A DNA stretch of 64,000 nucleotides from Lachnospiraceae bacterium (GCA_902363675.1 CABJAV010000002.1:311583-375582); one strand, 5' to 3'; positions 45,186 to 53,618 are shown, numbered from the stretch's first letter. The notes: generated by a model not told the origin, from the letters alone. Numbers and translations are program-made.

Positions 45186-46578
45186 AGAGTTTCAGGTAAT
45201 TGCCTATCTGTTCCTTGGCCTTTTTCTTGCTATGATTGCATATTTTGTATATTTTCAGGTATATAAAAGTGAATCCTTTATCAACAGCCCGTACAATTCG
45301 CTTCAGGATCTGTTCTCTGAGCGTGTGGTAAGAGGAGATATTTTATCTGCAGATGGTCAGACACTGGCAACGACAAAAGTGGACAGTGCGGGAAATGAAA
45401 CAAGAAGCTATCCGTACGGACGTGTATTTGCGCATTCTGTGGGATATGCGGTAAATGGCAAAGCAGGATTGGAAAATCAGGAGAATTTTTCGTTGCTGCG
45501 GTCACATGAATTCTTCCTTACGCAAATCAAAAATGATATCGCGGGAACAAAAAGCCAGGGAGATAATGTAGTAACCACGTTTGACGCACAGATCCAGCAA
45601 TGTGCATATGATGCACTTGGCAGTTATGATGGTGCGGTGATTGTTATGGAGCCGGCTACCGGAAAAATTATTACCATGGTATCCAAACCGGATTATGATC
45701 CAAACACGATCAAAAAGGACTGGGATACAGTAAATGGTGAGGGGAGCACTGTTTTGTATAATCGTGCCACACAGGGAAAATATGCACCTGGATCTGTATT
45801 TAAGATTTTTACAACGCTTGAATATTTCCGGGAAAATCCAAAAGCATATAGCACTTATACATTTACCTGTAATGGGGAATTGACTGTAGACGGACAGACG
45901 ATTCACTGTGCTGGAAATAGACATCATGGACAGGAAGATCTGCAGTCATCGTTTGCAAATTCCTGCAATTCTTCCTTTGCAAACATTTCATTATCATTAG
46001 ATCGGAGTAAGTTTCAGAGCACATGTGATTCCATGCTTTTTAATAAGGCTCTTCCGATTGCTTTTGAATCTTCCAAAAGTAGCTTTACTCTTTCTAAAGA
46101 CGATAATTCAGCAATGGTAATGGAAACTGGAATCGGCCAGGGAAAAACGATGGTATCTCCTCTTCATATGGTCATGGTTGCAAGCGCAATCGATCATGAT
46201 GGAGTGCTGATGACACCTTATCTGGTGGACAGGGTGGAAAGTGCATCGGGAGATGAAGTAGAAAAAAATGAGCCAAAGAAATACGGAAGTCTTATGACAG
46301 AAAAGGAAGCAGGTCTGCTGCAGGAATATATGCGCACAGTGGTTACCAGCGGAACGGGAGCAAAACTTTCGGGACAATCCTATGAAGCTTCCGGAAAGAC
46401 TGGTACAGCACAGGTTTCAGATTCATCAGACCAGACAAATGCCTGGTTTGTCGGATATGCAAAAAAGGACGGATACAAAGATATTGCGGTTGCGGTAGTG
46501 GTAGAAGACAGCGGTGCCGGAAGTACGTATGCGGTTCCGATTGCCAAGAAGATATTTGACGTATATTTTAACAAATGA
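45139..46578 (+). CDS. Class B penicillin-binding protein (PbpA-like transpeptidase)
   Basis: 479 residues. A single signal-anchor helix (about residues 18-40) precedes a short dimerisation part and the transpeptidase domain. Motifs are SVFK (in KYAPGSVFKIFT), SCN (FANSCNSSF) and KTG (ASGKTGTAQ). It is short and lacks PASTA domains, resembling mycobacterial PbpA, which also follows rodA. The start at 45139 was chosen for AAGGAGG (45124-45130) 8 bases upstream; the frame is open from 45049 but that part is inside the SEDS gene. The promoter of the Nudix gene lies over its last codons. Confidence 0.92.
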   Translation: MEKHKNKKQQVRVRNKEFQVIAYLFLGLFLAMIAYFVYFQVYKSESFINSPYNSLQDLFSERVVRGDILSADGQTLATTKVDSAGNETRSYPYGRVFAHSVGYAVNGKAGLENQENFSLLRSHEFFLTQIKNDIAGTKSQGDNVVTTFDAQIQQCAYDALGSYDGAVIVMEPATGKIITMVSKPDYDPNTIKKDWDTVNGEGSTVLYNRATQGKYAPGSVFKIFTTLEYFRENPKAYSTYTFTCNGELTVDGQTIHCAGNRHHGQEDLQSSFANSCNSSFANISLSLDRSKFQSTCDSMLFNKALPIAFESSKSSFTLSKDDNSAMVMETGIGQGKTMVSPLHMVMVASAIDHDGVLMTPYLVDRVESASGDEVEKNEPKKYGSLMTEKEAGLLQEYMRTVVTSGTGAKLSGQSYEASGKTGTAQVSDSSDQTNAWFVGYAKKDGYKDIAVAVVVEDSGAGSTYAVPIAKKIFDVYFNK

Positions 46579-46584
46579 TATACT
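46556..46584 (+). promoter_or_regulatory. Strong promoter inside the end of the PBP gene
   Basis: TTGACG (46556-46561), a 17-base spacer, TATACT (46579-46584). It would start a transcript near 46591 serving the Nudix gene and its followers. Confidence 0.78.
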
Positions 46585-46647
46585 TTGGACAAGTATATTT
46601 ATGTCAGCTGTATTGGCATGACAGAACACAACACAGGAGGGATTGCG

Positions 46648-47100
46648 ATGATAGAGGCAACGAGCTGTGGTGGTGTGGTAATCTTTCGTGGAAAAATTTT
46701 GCTTTTGTACAAAAATTACAGAAACAGATACGAAGGCTGGGTACTTCCGAAGGGAACGGTAGAACCCGGTGAGGAATATAAGGATACTGCAATCCGTGAA
46801 GTCAAAGAAGAAACCGGAGCGACAGCAACAATTATTCAGTATGTAGGCAAAAGCCAATATTCATTTACAGTTCCGGGAGATACCGTGGAGAAAGAGGTAC
46901 ACTGGTATCTTATGATGGGCGAAAGTTATTATAGCAAGCCGCAGAGGGAAGAGTATTTTGTGGATTCAGGTTTTTATAAGTATCATGAGGCATATCATCT
47001 GCTTAAATTTTCAAACGAAAAGCAGATATTGGAAAAAGCCTACAATGAATATCTGGATTTAAAAAAAAGCAATTTGTGGGGAACACACAAATATTATTAA
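46648..47100 (+). CDS. Nudix hydrolase
   Basis: 150 residues. The Nudix box GTVEPGEEYKDTAIREVKEETG (residue spacing G-x5-E-x7-REU-x-EE-x-G) is complete, so the fold should hydrolyse a nucleoside diphosphate linked to another moiety. Substrate unknown; the family is broad. The start at 46648 (MIEATSCGG) follows AGGAGG (46635-46640) by 7 bases; upstream in-frame ATGs at 46585 and 46618 have no site and overlap the promoter. It heads a run with the unknown protein, DUF2953 and GerW. Confidence 0.9.
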   Translation: MIEATSCGGVVIFRGKILLLYKNYRNRYEGWVLPKGTVEPGEEYKDTAIREVKEETGATATIIQYVGKSQYSFTVPGDTVEKEVHWYLMMGESYYSKPQREEYFVDSGFYKYHEAYHLLKFSNEKQILEKAYNEYLDLKKSNLWGTHKYY

Positions 47101-47118
47101 GTAGCAGGAAGGACATGC

Positions 47119-47445
47119 ATGAAGTGGTATCGTAACCTTTACGTCAGCAATTCTATCGGGGATAAAGCCAATCGAATAAAGTGGAAGATCAACCATAATG
47201 CAGGAACGATTTCGGTATATGTCATTGCATTTGCGAGCAACAGCCAGAATCTTTTAGATATTATTCCGGCCTGGGAACTGATGCAGAAATCTTATCCGAA
47301 GAAACAGATGAAAATTATAGGACTTGCAAAGGGCTATGAAGATGCACTTGAACTTGTCCGGACAATCATAGATGAAACATACCAGAATACGGGAGATGTG
47401 GATGTCTGGAAATATCTGAAAGAAGAACGGAGGCGGATGGCATGA
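47119..47445 (+). CDS. Conserved protein of unknown function
   Basis: 108 residues, no signal peptide or membrane segment. The N-terminal half reads like a beta-rich domain (WYRNLYVSNSIG, TISVYVIAFASNS), the C-terminal half like helices ending in a basic LKEERRRMA. I do not recognise a family. The N-terminal half has no Cys or His cluster. It follows the Nudix gene by 18 bases and overlaps DUF2953 by 4 (ATGA), so it is very likely translated. Its neighbours include the sporulation gene gerW, which is the only functional hint. Confidence 0.8.
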   Translation: MKWYRNLYVSNSIGDKANRIKWKINHNAGTISVYVIAFASNSQNLLDIIPAWELMQKSYPKKQMKIIGLAKGYEDALELVRTIIDETYQNTGDVDVWKYLKEERRRMA

Positions 47446-48290
47446 CGGTCGTACTCCTGATTCTTAAGATCATTGGAATTATATTGGCAGCGTTGCTGGG
47501 AACCGTAGTACTTGGAATTCTTCTTGTGCTATTTTGTCCGTTCCGTTATCGGATTTGGGGAAGCTACCATGAGAAGCCGGATTTTTCGATTCGGGTTGCC
47601 TGGCTGATGTGTATTTTTCAGTTCCGGATGGATATTACAGATACACAGCAGATGCATCTGCGGATTTTTGGATTTCGCAAAAAACTTTCTCGGGTCGAGA
47701 AAGAGGCAGAAACAGATGCATTTGGCGAGAAAACAGAGAAAGAGAATGATACCTCTGGACAATTTGAAGATACAGAAGATGCAATAGAGACGAAATCATC
47801 GGGTGTATCCTCTAAATCACCGGAAAAGAAAATTTCCATAAGTCAAAAAGCGAAAAGGTTATGGGAAAAAATGAAAGATATCTGTAAAAAGATGAAAAGA
47901 GCTCTTTCGAATATCAAAGAAACGGCTGCAAAAATAAAAAAACTGTATATGGATCCGCAGAATAAACTGGCATTTACAAAATTAAAACAGTCGGCAGTAA
48001 AGCTTTTTCGTGTGCTTCATCCCAAAAAGTTCCGATTACAATTGAAATATTCCACTGGTTCACCCGATACGACAGGGCAGTTACTTGGTGTGATTGCAAT
48101 GTTTCCAATCGGATATCGGAATGGATGGAACATTGTTCCGGATTTTACTGCGGATGCATTTTATGCGGATGCGGAGTTTGATGTGCGTGGGCGTGTTTTG
48201 GGGATAAGCCTTATAAAGCTTGCTTGTTCGATAATTCTTGATAAGAATTGTAAAAGATTATATAATAAAGTTACATCGATTTTCAAATAA
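47442..48290 (+). CDS. DUF2953 membrane-associated protein
   Basis: 282 residues. An N-terminal membrane helix (about 4-28) precedes CPFRYRIWGSYH. A low-complexity, Ser/Glu/Lys-rich middle (about 85-165) follows, then the C-terminal FRLQLKYSTGSPDTTGQLLGVIAMFP motif that defines DUF2953. The family is found next to ytfJ/gerW in spore formers, as here, and is assumed to act in sporulation or germination, although no activity is known. It overlaps the unknown gene by 4 bases. Confidence 0.85.
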   Translation: MTVVLLILKIIGIILAALLGTVVLGILLVLFCPFRYRIWGSYHEKPDFSIRVAWLMCIFQFRMDITDTQQMHLRIFGFRKKLSRVEKEAETDAFGEKTEKENDTSGQFEDTEDAIETKSSGVSSKSPEKKISISQKAKRLWEKMKDICKKMKRALSNIKETAAKIKKLYMDPQNKLAFTKLKQSAVKLFRVLHPKKFRLQLKYSTGSPDTTGQLLGVIAMFPIGYRNGWNIVPDFTADAFYADAEFDVRGRVLGISLIKLACSIILDKNCKRLYNKVTSIFK

Positions 48291-48334
48291 TATAGTTAAA
48301 AATGGAAAAGAGAGAAGGATAGGAGGATTTTTCT

Positions 48335-48736
48335 ATGGCAGATAACAGCTTTAACAATACAGTAGAATCATTATTTAAAGGAATGGACAGTTTTATTACT
48401 ACAAAGACCGTTGTTGGAGATGCGATTCACATCGGAGATACCATAATCTTACCACTGGTGGATGTATCATTCGGTGTCGCGGCTGGTGCTTTTTCGCAGG
48501 AAAAGAAAAATAACGGTGCCGGTGGTATGGGTGGAAAAATTAATCCAAGTGCTGTGCTTGTTATTCAGAACGGACAGACAAAACTTGTGAATATCAAAAA
48601 TCAGGATGGTATGACAAAAATTTTGGATATGGTTCCGGATATTGTTAATAAATTTACTTCGGGAAAAGGAAATGAAGATCTGACTTTTGATGATATTGTA
48701 GATGCGGCAGATGACGCAGAAAATGAAGAAAAATAA
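48335..48736 (+). CDS. gerW: Spore protein GerW/YtfJ family
   Basis: 133 residues. The family segments ESLFKGMDSFITTKTVVGDAI, GDTIILPLVDVSFGVAAGAFS and the Gly-rich GAGGMGGKINPSAVLVI identify it. In Bacillus it is a forespore protein needed for germination with some germinants. An AGGAGG lies about 8 bases before the ATG. A separate stem with a T-run follows the stop. No sigma-F or sigma-G motif was recognised directly upstream, so it may be read through from DUF2953. Confidence 0.92.
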   Translation: MADNSFNNTVESLFKGMDSFITTKTVVGDAIHIGDTIILPLVDVSFGVAAGAFSQEKKNNGAGGMGGKINPSAVLVIQNGQTKLVNIKNQDGMTKILDMVPDIVNKFTSGKGNEDLTFDDIVDAADDAENEEK

Positions 48737-48765
48737 TATAATCATATAGTATTTTTACAAAAGAG

Positions 48766-48796
48766 GCATATATTATAAATAATATATGCTTTTTTT
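48766..48796 (+). terminator. Terminator-like hairpin after gerW
   Basis: Perfect 10-base stem GCATATATTA (48766-48775) and TAATATATGC (48780-48789), loop TAAA, then seven T (48790-48796). The stem is A+T-rich, so it may be weak. Confidence 0.7.
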
Positions 48797-48806
48797 GGTG
48801 GGAAAA

Positions 48807-48947
48807 ATGAAACGAATCTGGGGATATACATTGTTCTGGTTTGCCATGGGAATGCTGCTTATGTATATCATAGGAGGAGGGTGCATAGGAATCCTTCTGA
48901 TTGCGGGAAGCCTTTTGCTTTCCTATCTATTATTTTCCTGCAGGTAA
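48807..48947 (+). CDS. Possible 46-residue membrane protein
   Basis: The frame from ATG 48807 to TAA 48945-48947 encodes 46 residues. It begins MKRIWGYTLFW, has a hydrophobic first helix, then a Gly/Cys turn (GGGCIG) and a second hydrophobic stretch ILLIAGSLLLSYLLF, ending SCR. GGTGGGA just upstream could serve as ribosome site. An in-frame ATG at 48786 lies inside the terminator stem and is less likely. The positive N-terminus and two helices look like a real tiny membrane protein. It fills the only stretch of about 300 bases otherwise without a gene (48737-49042); I see nothing else there except the two terminators. Confidence 0.5.
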   Translation: MKRIWGYTLFWFAMGMLLMYIIGGGCIGILLIAGSLLLSYLLFSCR

Positions 48948-49000
48948 GAGAGGATCTTTTTTGCTTTGTGAGTGGGAACATGCAGTTTTGATAATAAGAT

Positions 49001-49028
49001 AAAAAAAGAACCATCGCATTGCGATGGT
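49001..49028 (-). terminator. Terminator of rpmB (minus strand)
   Basis: 8-base stem ACCATCGC (49010-49017) with GCGATGGT (49021-49028), loop ATT on the plus strand. The A7 at 49001-49007 gives the T-run on the minus strand. Confidence 0.88.
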
Positions 49029-49042
49029 CCTTAAACAGCTTA

Positions 49043-49228
49043 CTAAGCTCTCTCAACTTTACCAGATCTAAGGCAGGAAGCACAAACATATAATTTCTGT
49101 GGTACTCCGTTAACTTTACAGCTCACACGTTTGATGTTTGATTTCCATACTTTGTTGGATCTTCTATGAGAATGGCTGACATTATTTCCGTAATGTACGC
49201 CTTTTTCACAAACTGCACATTTTGCCAT
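49043..49228 (-). CDS. rpmB: 50S ribosomal protein L28
   Basis: 61 residues, full length. It opens MAKCAVCEKGVHYGNNVSHSH and has a later CASCLRSGK. The two CxxC pairs suggest the zinc-binding (C+) paralogue form. AAGGAGGTGC lies just before the ATG on the minus strand. It is a single-gene unit with its own promoter and terminator, divergent from the asp23 gene, which matches the B. subtilis rpmB-yloU arrangement. Confidence 0.97.
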   Translation of the reverse strand: MAKCAVCEKGVHYGNNVSHSHRRSNKVWKSNIKRVSCKVNGVPQKLYVCASCLRSGKVERA

Positions 49229-49286
49229 GGTATTGCACCTCCTTGCATTTCATTAAACTTGTCTTTTTCAAGTTCACAACAAATGT

Positions 49287-49315
49287 ATTCTATCAGATTC
49301 GCTTTTTAAATGCAA
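49287..49315 (-). promoter_or_regulatory. Promoter of rpmB (minus strand)
   Basis: On the minus strand TTGCAT (plus 49310-49315), 17 bases, TAGAAT (plus 49287-49292). The short leader can form an ACTTG/CAAGT hairpin around plus 49257-49272. Confidence 0.75.
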
Positions 49316-49342
49316 GGAAAAATTATAAAAAAATGAAATATA

Positions 49343-49371
49343 TTTACAATTGGCTCAAAAATGGTTATAAT
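49343..49371 (+). promoter_or_regulatory. Promoter of the Asp23-DAK-recG operon
   Basis: TTTACA (49343-49348), 17 bases, perfect TATAAT (49366-49371). The leader has a CATGAAC/GTTCATG hairpin at 49397-49416, 30 bases before the ribosome site, followed by a short T-run. Confidence 0.82.
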
Positions 49372-49456
49372 ACATGGTGTATTATGGATGAAAGCCATGA
49401 ACAGATTCGTTCATGTTTTGATACCTAAATAAAGATACGTATTTGGAGGTATGTAT

Positions 49457-49816
49457 ATGAAGGGACAGATGGACACCCAATATGGGAAAATTTTAATTGA
49501 TGAAGATGTCATCGCTACCTATGCAGGTTCTGTCGCAGTAGAATGCTTTGGAATTGTAGGTATGGCAGCCGTTAATATGAAAGACGGACTGGTAAAACTT
49601 TTGAAGCGTGATTATCTTACACACGGAATCAGTGTGTTGATCGAAGATGAGAACCAGATTACCATCGATTTTCATGTGATCATTGCATATGGTGTTAGTA
49701 TTGCTACGGTTTCCGATAACCTGATTGAGACCGTTAAATATAAGGTAGAGTCATTTACCGGTATGAAAATCAATAAGATCAATATCTACGTCGAAGGCGT
49801 TCGCGTAATTGATTAG
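49457..49816 (+). CDS. Asp23/Gls24 family envelope stress protein
   Basis: 119 residues from the chosen start. Asp23 domain (YGKILIDEDVIATYAGSVAVECFGIVGMAA, later GVSIATVSDNLIETVKYKVESFTGM). In other Firmicutes members form membrane-associated filaments or act in envelope stress (AmaP/YloU); cytoplasmic. The start at 49457 was preferred to ATG 49451 because GGAGG (49445-49449) then sits 7 bases away. The DAK2-domain gene follows with its ribosome site overlapping this stop, as yloU-yloV in Bacillus. Confidence 0.93.
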   Translation: MKGQMDTQYGKILIDEDVIATYAGSVAVECFGIVGMAAVNMKDGLVKLLKRDYLTHGISVLIEDENQITIDFHVIIAYGVSIATVSDNLIETVKYKVESFTGMKINKINIYVEGVRVID

Positions 49817-49829
49817 GGAGGATACAAAA

Positions 49830-51506
49830 TTGGAAATCACAAGCATTAATACTGAGATACTGTCCAAAATGTTCCTGGCAGGAGCAAAAAATCTGGACGC
49901 AAAAAAAGAATGGATCAACGAACTGAATGTTTTCCCGGTTCCAGATGGTGATACCGGAACAAATATGTCTATGACCATTATGTCTGCAGCAAGAGAGGTA
50001 AGCAATCTGACAAACCCTTCTATGAAGGAGCTTTCTAAGGCGATTTCTTCTGGTTCTCTTCGTGGTGCAAGAGGCAATTCGGGCGTTATTTTATCCCAGC
50101 TGTTTCGTGGCTTCTGCAAGGTGATTGCCGGATATGACGAAGTGGATGTGACTGTTTTATGTGACGCTTTCCAGAAAGCGGTAGAGACTGCATATAAGGC
50201 AGTTATGAAGCCGAAGGAAGGAACTATTCTTACTGTTGCAAAAGGAGCAGCAGATAAAGCTTTGGAGCTAGCAGAAGAGACAGATGATCTTGTTTACTTC
50301 TGTGATGAAATTATCAAGCATGCAGATTATGTACTGAGCCAGACACCGGAGATGCTTCCGGTACTCAAACAGGCTGGAGTTGTAGATTCCGGCGGACAGG
50401 GACTTATGCAGGTGCTCAAAGGTGCATACGATGCACTTCTTGGCAAAGAAGTTGATTACGAAATCGAAGATGCCGGAAACGGATCAGGTGTGGTAAAGAT
50501 TTCAGCTGAGACAGAAAAAGAAATCAAGTTTGGATATTGTACGGAATTTATCATTGTACTGAATCGCCCGTTATCTGAGCAGGAAGAACATGAGTATAAG
50601 GCTTATCTGGAATCAATTGGTGATTCTATCGTGGTTGTTGCGGACGATGAGATTGTAAAGACTCACGTACATACCAACGATCCGGGTCTTGCAATTCAAA
50701 AGGCTTTAACACATGGTTCTTTGAGCAAGATTAAGATTGACAATATGCGTGAGGAGCATCAGGAAAAACTGATCAAAGATGCTGAAAAACTTGCTGAAAA
50801 ACAGAAAGAAGAGGAGAAAGTTGCGCCAAAAGCAGACGAGCCACGCAAAGACATGGGATTTATCTCTGTGTCAATCGGAGAAGGAATGAACGAGATTTTC
50901 CGCGGACTTGGTGTCGATTATATTATCGAGGGCGGACAGACGATGAACCCGAGTACGGAAGATATGCTGAGCGCAATTGATCATGTGAATGCGGATCACA
51001 TTTTTATTCTTCCAAATAATAAAAATATTATTATGGCAGCAAATCAGGCAGCGAGCCTTGTGGAAGATAAGGAGATTATTGTTCTTCCTACCAAAACAAT
51101 TCCGCAGGGTATTGTGGCTATGGTAAATTATATTCCAGATTACTCTGCTGAGGAAAACAAAGAGACAATGCTTTCTGAGATTGACAATGTAAAGACCGGT
51201 CAGGTTACTTATGCTGTCCGCGATACGGAAATCGACGGAAAAGTAATTAAGCAGAATGATTTCATGGGAATTGGTGATAAGGAAATTCTTTCGGTAGGAA
51301 CTGATTTGAAAGCGACAACGCTTGAAATGATTGATGCGATGGTAGACGAGGATTCTGCTATTGTAAGCATTTATTATGGTACAGAGTCTAACGAGAAAGA
51401 TGCAGAAGCAATCGGTGCTGTCATTGGCGCAAAGTATCCGGATGTTGAGGTTGAGATCAACAATGGAGGTCAGCCGATTTACTACTATGTAATTTCTGTA
51501 GAATAA
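49830..51506 (+). CDS. fakA: DAK2 domain fatty acid kinase subunit, FakA/YloV family
   Basis: 558 residues. The N-terminal DAK2 (dihydroxyacetone-kinase L) domain contains NVFPVPDGDTGTNMSMT, with the Mg-ATP Asp residues, and GARGNSGVILSQLFRG. The middle holds FGYCTEFIIVL and DEIVKTHVHTNDPG, and a DegV-like C-terminal domain follows. In Staphylococcus FakA phosphorylates fatty acids presented by FakB (DegV family), none of which is in this window. The start is read as TTG 49830, because AGGGAGG (49815-49821) lies 8 bases ahead; an ATG at 49809 lies upstream of that site and inside the Asp23 gene. Confidence 0.92.
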   Translation: MEITSINTEILSKMFLAGAKNLDAKKEWINELNVFPVPDGDTGTNMSMTIMSAAREVSNLTNPSMKELSKAISSGSLRGARGNSGVILSQLFRGFCKVIAGYDEVDVTVLCDAFQKAVETAYKAVMKPKEGTILTVAKGAADKALELAEETDDLVYFCDEIIKHADYVLSQTPEMLPVLKQAGVVDSGGQGLMQVLKGAYDALLGKEVDYEIEDAGNGSGVVKISAETEKEIKFGYCTEFIIVLNRPLSEQEEHEYKAYLESIGDSIVVVADDEIVKTHVHTNDPGLAIQKALTHGSLSKIKIDNMREEHQEKLIKDAEKLAEKQKEEEKVAPKADEPRKDMGFISVSIGEGMNEIFRGLGVDYIIEGGQTMNPSTEDMLSAIDHVNADHIFILPNNKNIIMAANQAASLVEDKEIIVLPTKTIPQGIVAMVNYIPDYSAEENKETMLSEIDNVKTGQVTYAVRDTEIDGKVIKQNDFMGIGDKEILSVGTDLKATTLEMIDAMVDEDSAIVSIYYGTESNEKDAEAIGAVIGAKYPDVEVEINNGGQPIYYYVISVE

Positions 51507-51522
51507 GAATAGGATTATTAAT

Positions 51523-53586
51523 ATGGATCAAAATTCAGCGATTACTGCGATTAAGGGGATTGGTGAAAAGACAAAAGATTCATTTGCAAAGATGGGAGTA
51601 TACACCGTTGGTGATATACTCCTTCGTTTTCCCCGGACTTATATAAAATACCCATCGGCCCAGCCGATCAATGAGATTTTTTCACTCACGGAAGAACGCC
51701 ATGCGATTGCAGCAAAAATACAGACAGCCCCTGTTGTGAAAAATGGACGCCGAATGCAGATTACACTGCTTACTATTGGAGACAGTGGACACAAGATGCA
51801 GTTGATCTGGTATCGCATGCCATATATAAAAAATAATTTACAGAGAAATCATTATTATGTGTTTTATGGCAAAGTGAGCGTCCGTGATGGAAAATATGTG
51901 ATGGAACAGCCGGTAATTTATACACCGGAAGCATATCAGGAGATGGAAGGTCGGCTGCTGCCGGTCTATACTTTGACAACTGGTATTACAAATAATCTGA
52001 TGACCAAGACGATTCGACAGGCGCTTGATGATGAGGCATTGCTTTTGGATTATATTCCGAAAGAAATCCGTCATCAGTACCAACTGTGCGAATATAATTA
52101 TGCAATTAAAGAAATACATTTTCCAGATGAGATGGATTCACTGATTGAAGCAAGACGAAGACTGGTCTTTGATGAATTTTTTGATTTCATTCTGGGTATG
52201 CAATATCAGAAAGAGCGGAAAAATCGTGAAGAGAATGCATTTGATTTTAAAGATGATCAATTTATATGGAATCTGATGAAACAGCTTCCGTATGATCTGA
52301 CTGGTGCACAGAAACGGACACTTGAGGAGATTGTGGCGAATATACAAGGACCATATGTAATGCAGCGCCTGATACAGGGCGATGTGGGTTCCGGCAAGAC
52401 GGTTATAGCATTTCTTGCAATGGCCTGGGCGGCAGAGAGCGGGTATCAGTCTGCAATTATGGCGCCGACAGAAGTCCTTGCAAGACAGCATTATGAAACT
52501 TTTTGCTCATGGTGCGAGAATTTTCATCTGGAGTATCCGGTCGTGCTCCTAACAGGTTCAATGACGACGAAAGAAAAACGTCTGGCATATGAGAAACTGG
52601 AGCAAATGCCCAATGCCATGATTATTGGCACCCATGCCTTGATACAGGAAAAGGCAGTTTTTACCAATCTTGCACTTGTAATTACAGACGAGCAGCACCG
52701 GTTTGGTGTAAAACAAAGAGATGTGTTTGCAGACAAAGGAAATCATCCCCACATTCTGGTGATGTCGGCGACACCGATTCCACGGACACTTGCAATTATT
52801 ATTTATGGCGATATGGATATTTCTGTGATTGATGAAGTGCCGGCAAAACGTTTGCCAATAAAAAATTGTGTGGTAAATACCGGATATCGGCCGAAAGCCT
52901 ACGAATTTATTGCAGAGCAGATTAAGCTTGAACATCAGGCGTACATTATCTGCCCTCTTGTAGAAGCGAGTGAATCTATGGAGGGAGAAAATGTAACAGA
53001 TTATGCCAGACAGCTTGCGGGACAGTTCTCCGATGATGTCAAAATCGGTGTCCTGCATGGAAAAATGAAAAACGATAAAAAGAATGCTGTTATGGAGCAA
53101 TTCGCAAAAAATGAAATTCAGATCCTTGTTTCTACGACGGTTGTGGAAGTCGGAGTGAATGTGCCGAATGCGACCGTTATGTTGATTGAAAATGCAGATC
53201 GATTCGGACTTGCCCAATTGCATCAGCTGCGAGGACGTGTGGGAAGAGGCGATGCACAGTCTTATTGCATTATGGTGAATGCGTCTTCTTCTAAAAACGC
53301 AAAGAGACGATTGGAAATTCTAAATAAATCAAATGACGGATTTTTTATTGCCAGTGAAGATTTGAAGCTACGTGGACCGGGAGATTTTTTTGGTATTCGT
53401 CAAAGCGGGGATTTTGCGTTTGAGCTTGCAGATATTTATCAGGATGCGTCGGAATTGAAACAGGCTTCTGAGGCAGTGGCGGAAATATTGAACAAGGATC
53501 CAAATCTGGAACTGGAAGAACATAAATTACTTCGTTTGCGTATGAAACGTTTTATGGAAGAACAGATTGGAAAGATGAATTTATAG
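51523..53586 (+). CDS. recG: ATP-dependent DNA helicase RecG
   Basis: 687 residues, full length. RecG remodels stalled forks and junctions. The N-terminal wedge/OB domain (residues 1 to about 190) binds junctions. Helicase motifs follow: I GDVGSGKTVIAF, II DEQHRFG (the RecG variant of DEAD), III MSATPIPRTLA and VI QLRGRVGRG. A TRG-like motif precedes the C-terminus. The order asp23-fakA-recG is the same as in Bacillus. It is followed by a hairpin. Confidence 0.97.
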   Translation: MDQNSAITAIKGIGEKTKDSFAKMGVYTVGDILLRFPRTYIKYPSAQPINEIFSLTEERHAIAAKIQTAPVVKNGRRMQITLLTIGDSGHKMQLIWYRMPYIKNNLQRNHYYVFYGKVSVRDGKYVMEQPVIYTPEAYQEMEGRLLPVYTLTTGITNNLMTKTIRQALDDEALLLDYIPKEIRHQYQLCEYNYAIKEIHFPDEMDSLIEARRRLVFDEFFDFILGMQYQKERKNREENAFDFKDDQFIWNLMKQLPYDLTGAQKRTLEEIVANIQGPYVMQRLIQGDVGSGKTVIAFLAMAWAAESGYQSAIMAPTEVLARQHYETFCSWCENFHLEYPVVLLTGSMTTKEKRLAYEKLEQMPNAMIIGTHALIQEKAVFTNLALVITDEQHRFGVKQRDVFADKGNHPHILVMSATPIPRTLAIIIYGDMDISVIDEVPAKRLPIKNCVVNTGYRPKAYEFIAEQIKLEHQAYIICPLVEASESMEGENVTDYARQLAGQFSDDVKIGVLHGKMKNDKKNAVMEQFAKNEIQILVSTTVVEVGVNVPNATVMLIENADRFGLAQLHQLRGRVGRGDAQSYCIMVNASSSKNAKRRLEILNKSNDGFFIASEDLKLRGPGDFFGIRQSGDFAFELADIYQDASELKQASEAVAEILNKDPNLELEEHKLLRLRMKRFMEEQIGKMNL

Positions 53587-53597
53587 AACATACAAAG

Positions 53598-53618
53598 GGG
53601 CACCCGTTATGGGTGCCC
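53598..53618. terminator. Hairpin between recG and the SASP gene
   Basis: Perfect 8-base stem GGGCACCC (53598-53605) with GGGTGCCC (53611-53618), loop GTTAT. Neither side has a proper T-run directly behind it, so it is a weak or non-canonical terminator for the two convergent genes. Confidence 0.5.

Noticed and set aside
49241..49317. CCTTGCATTT / AAATGCAAGG inverted repeat flanking the rpmB promoter and ribosome site
   Set aside because: One arm is simply the -35 region and the other the ribosome site of rpmB. They are not on the same RNA, so a structural role is unlikely; kept only as a curiosity.
49222..49428. 68-codon plus-strand frame in the rpmB/asp23 gap
   Set aside because: It spans both divergent promoters, has no ribosome site and no recognisable protein.
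52558..53223. 221-codon minus-strand frame
   Set aside because: Antisense to recG helicase motifs; no ribosome site.
53598..53618. REP-like or operator element
   Set aside because: The perfect hairpin occurs once in the window and lies between two convergent genes, so a transcription end is simpler.
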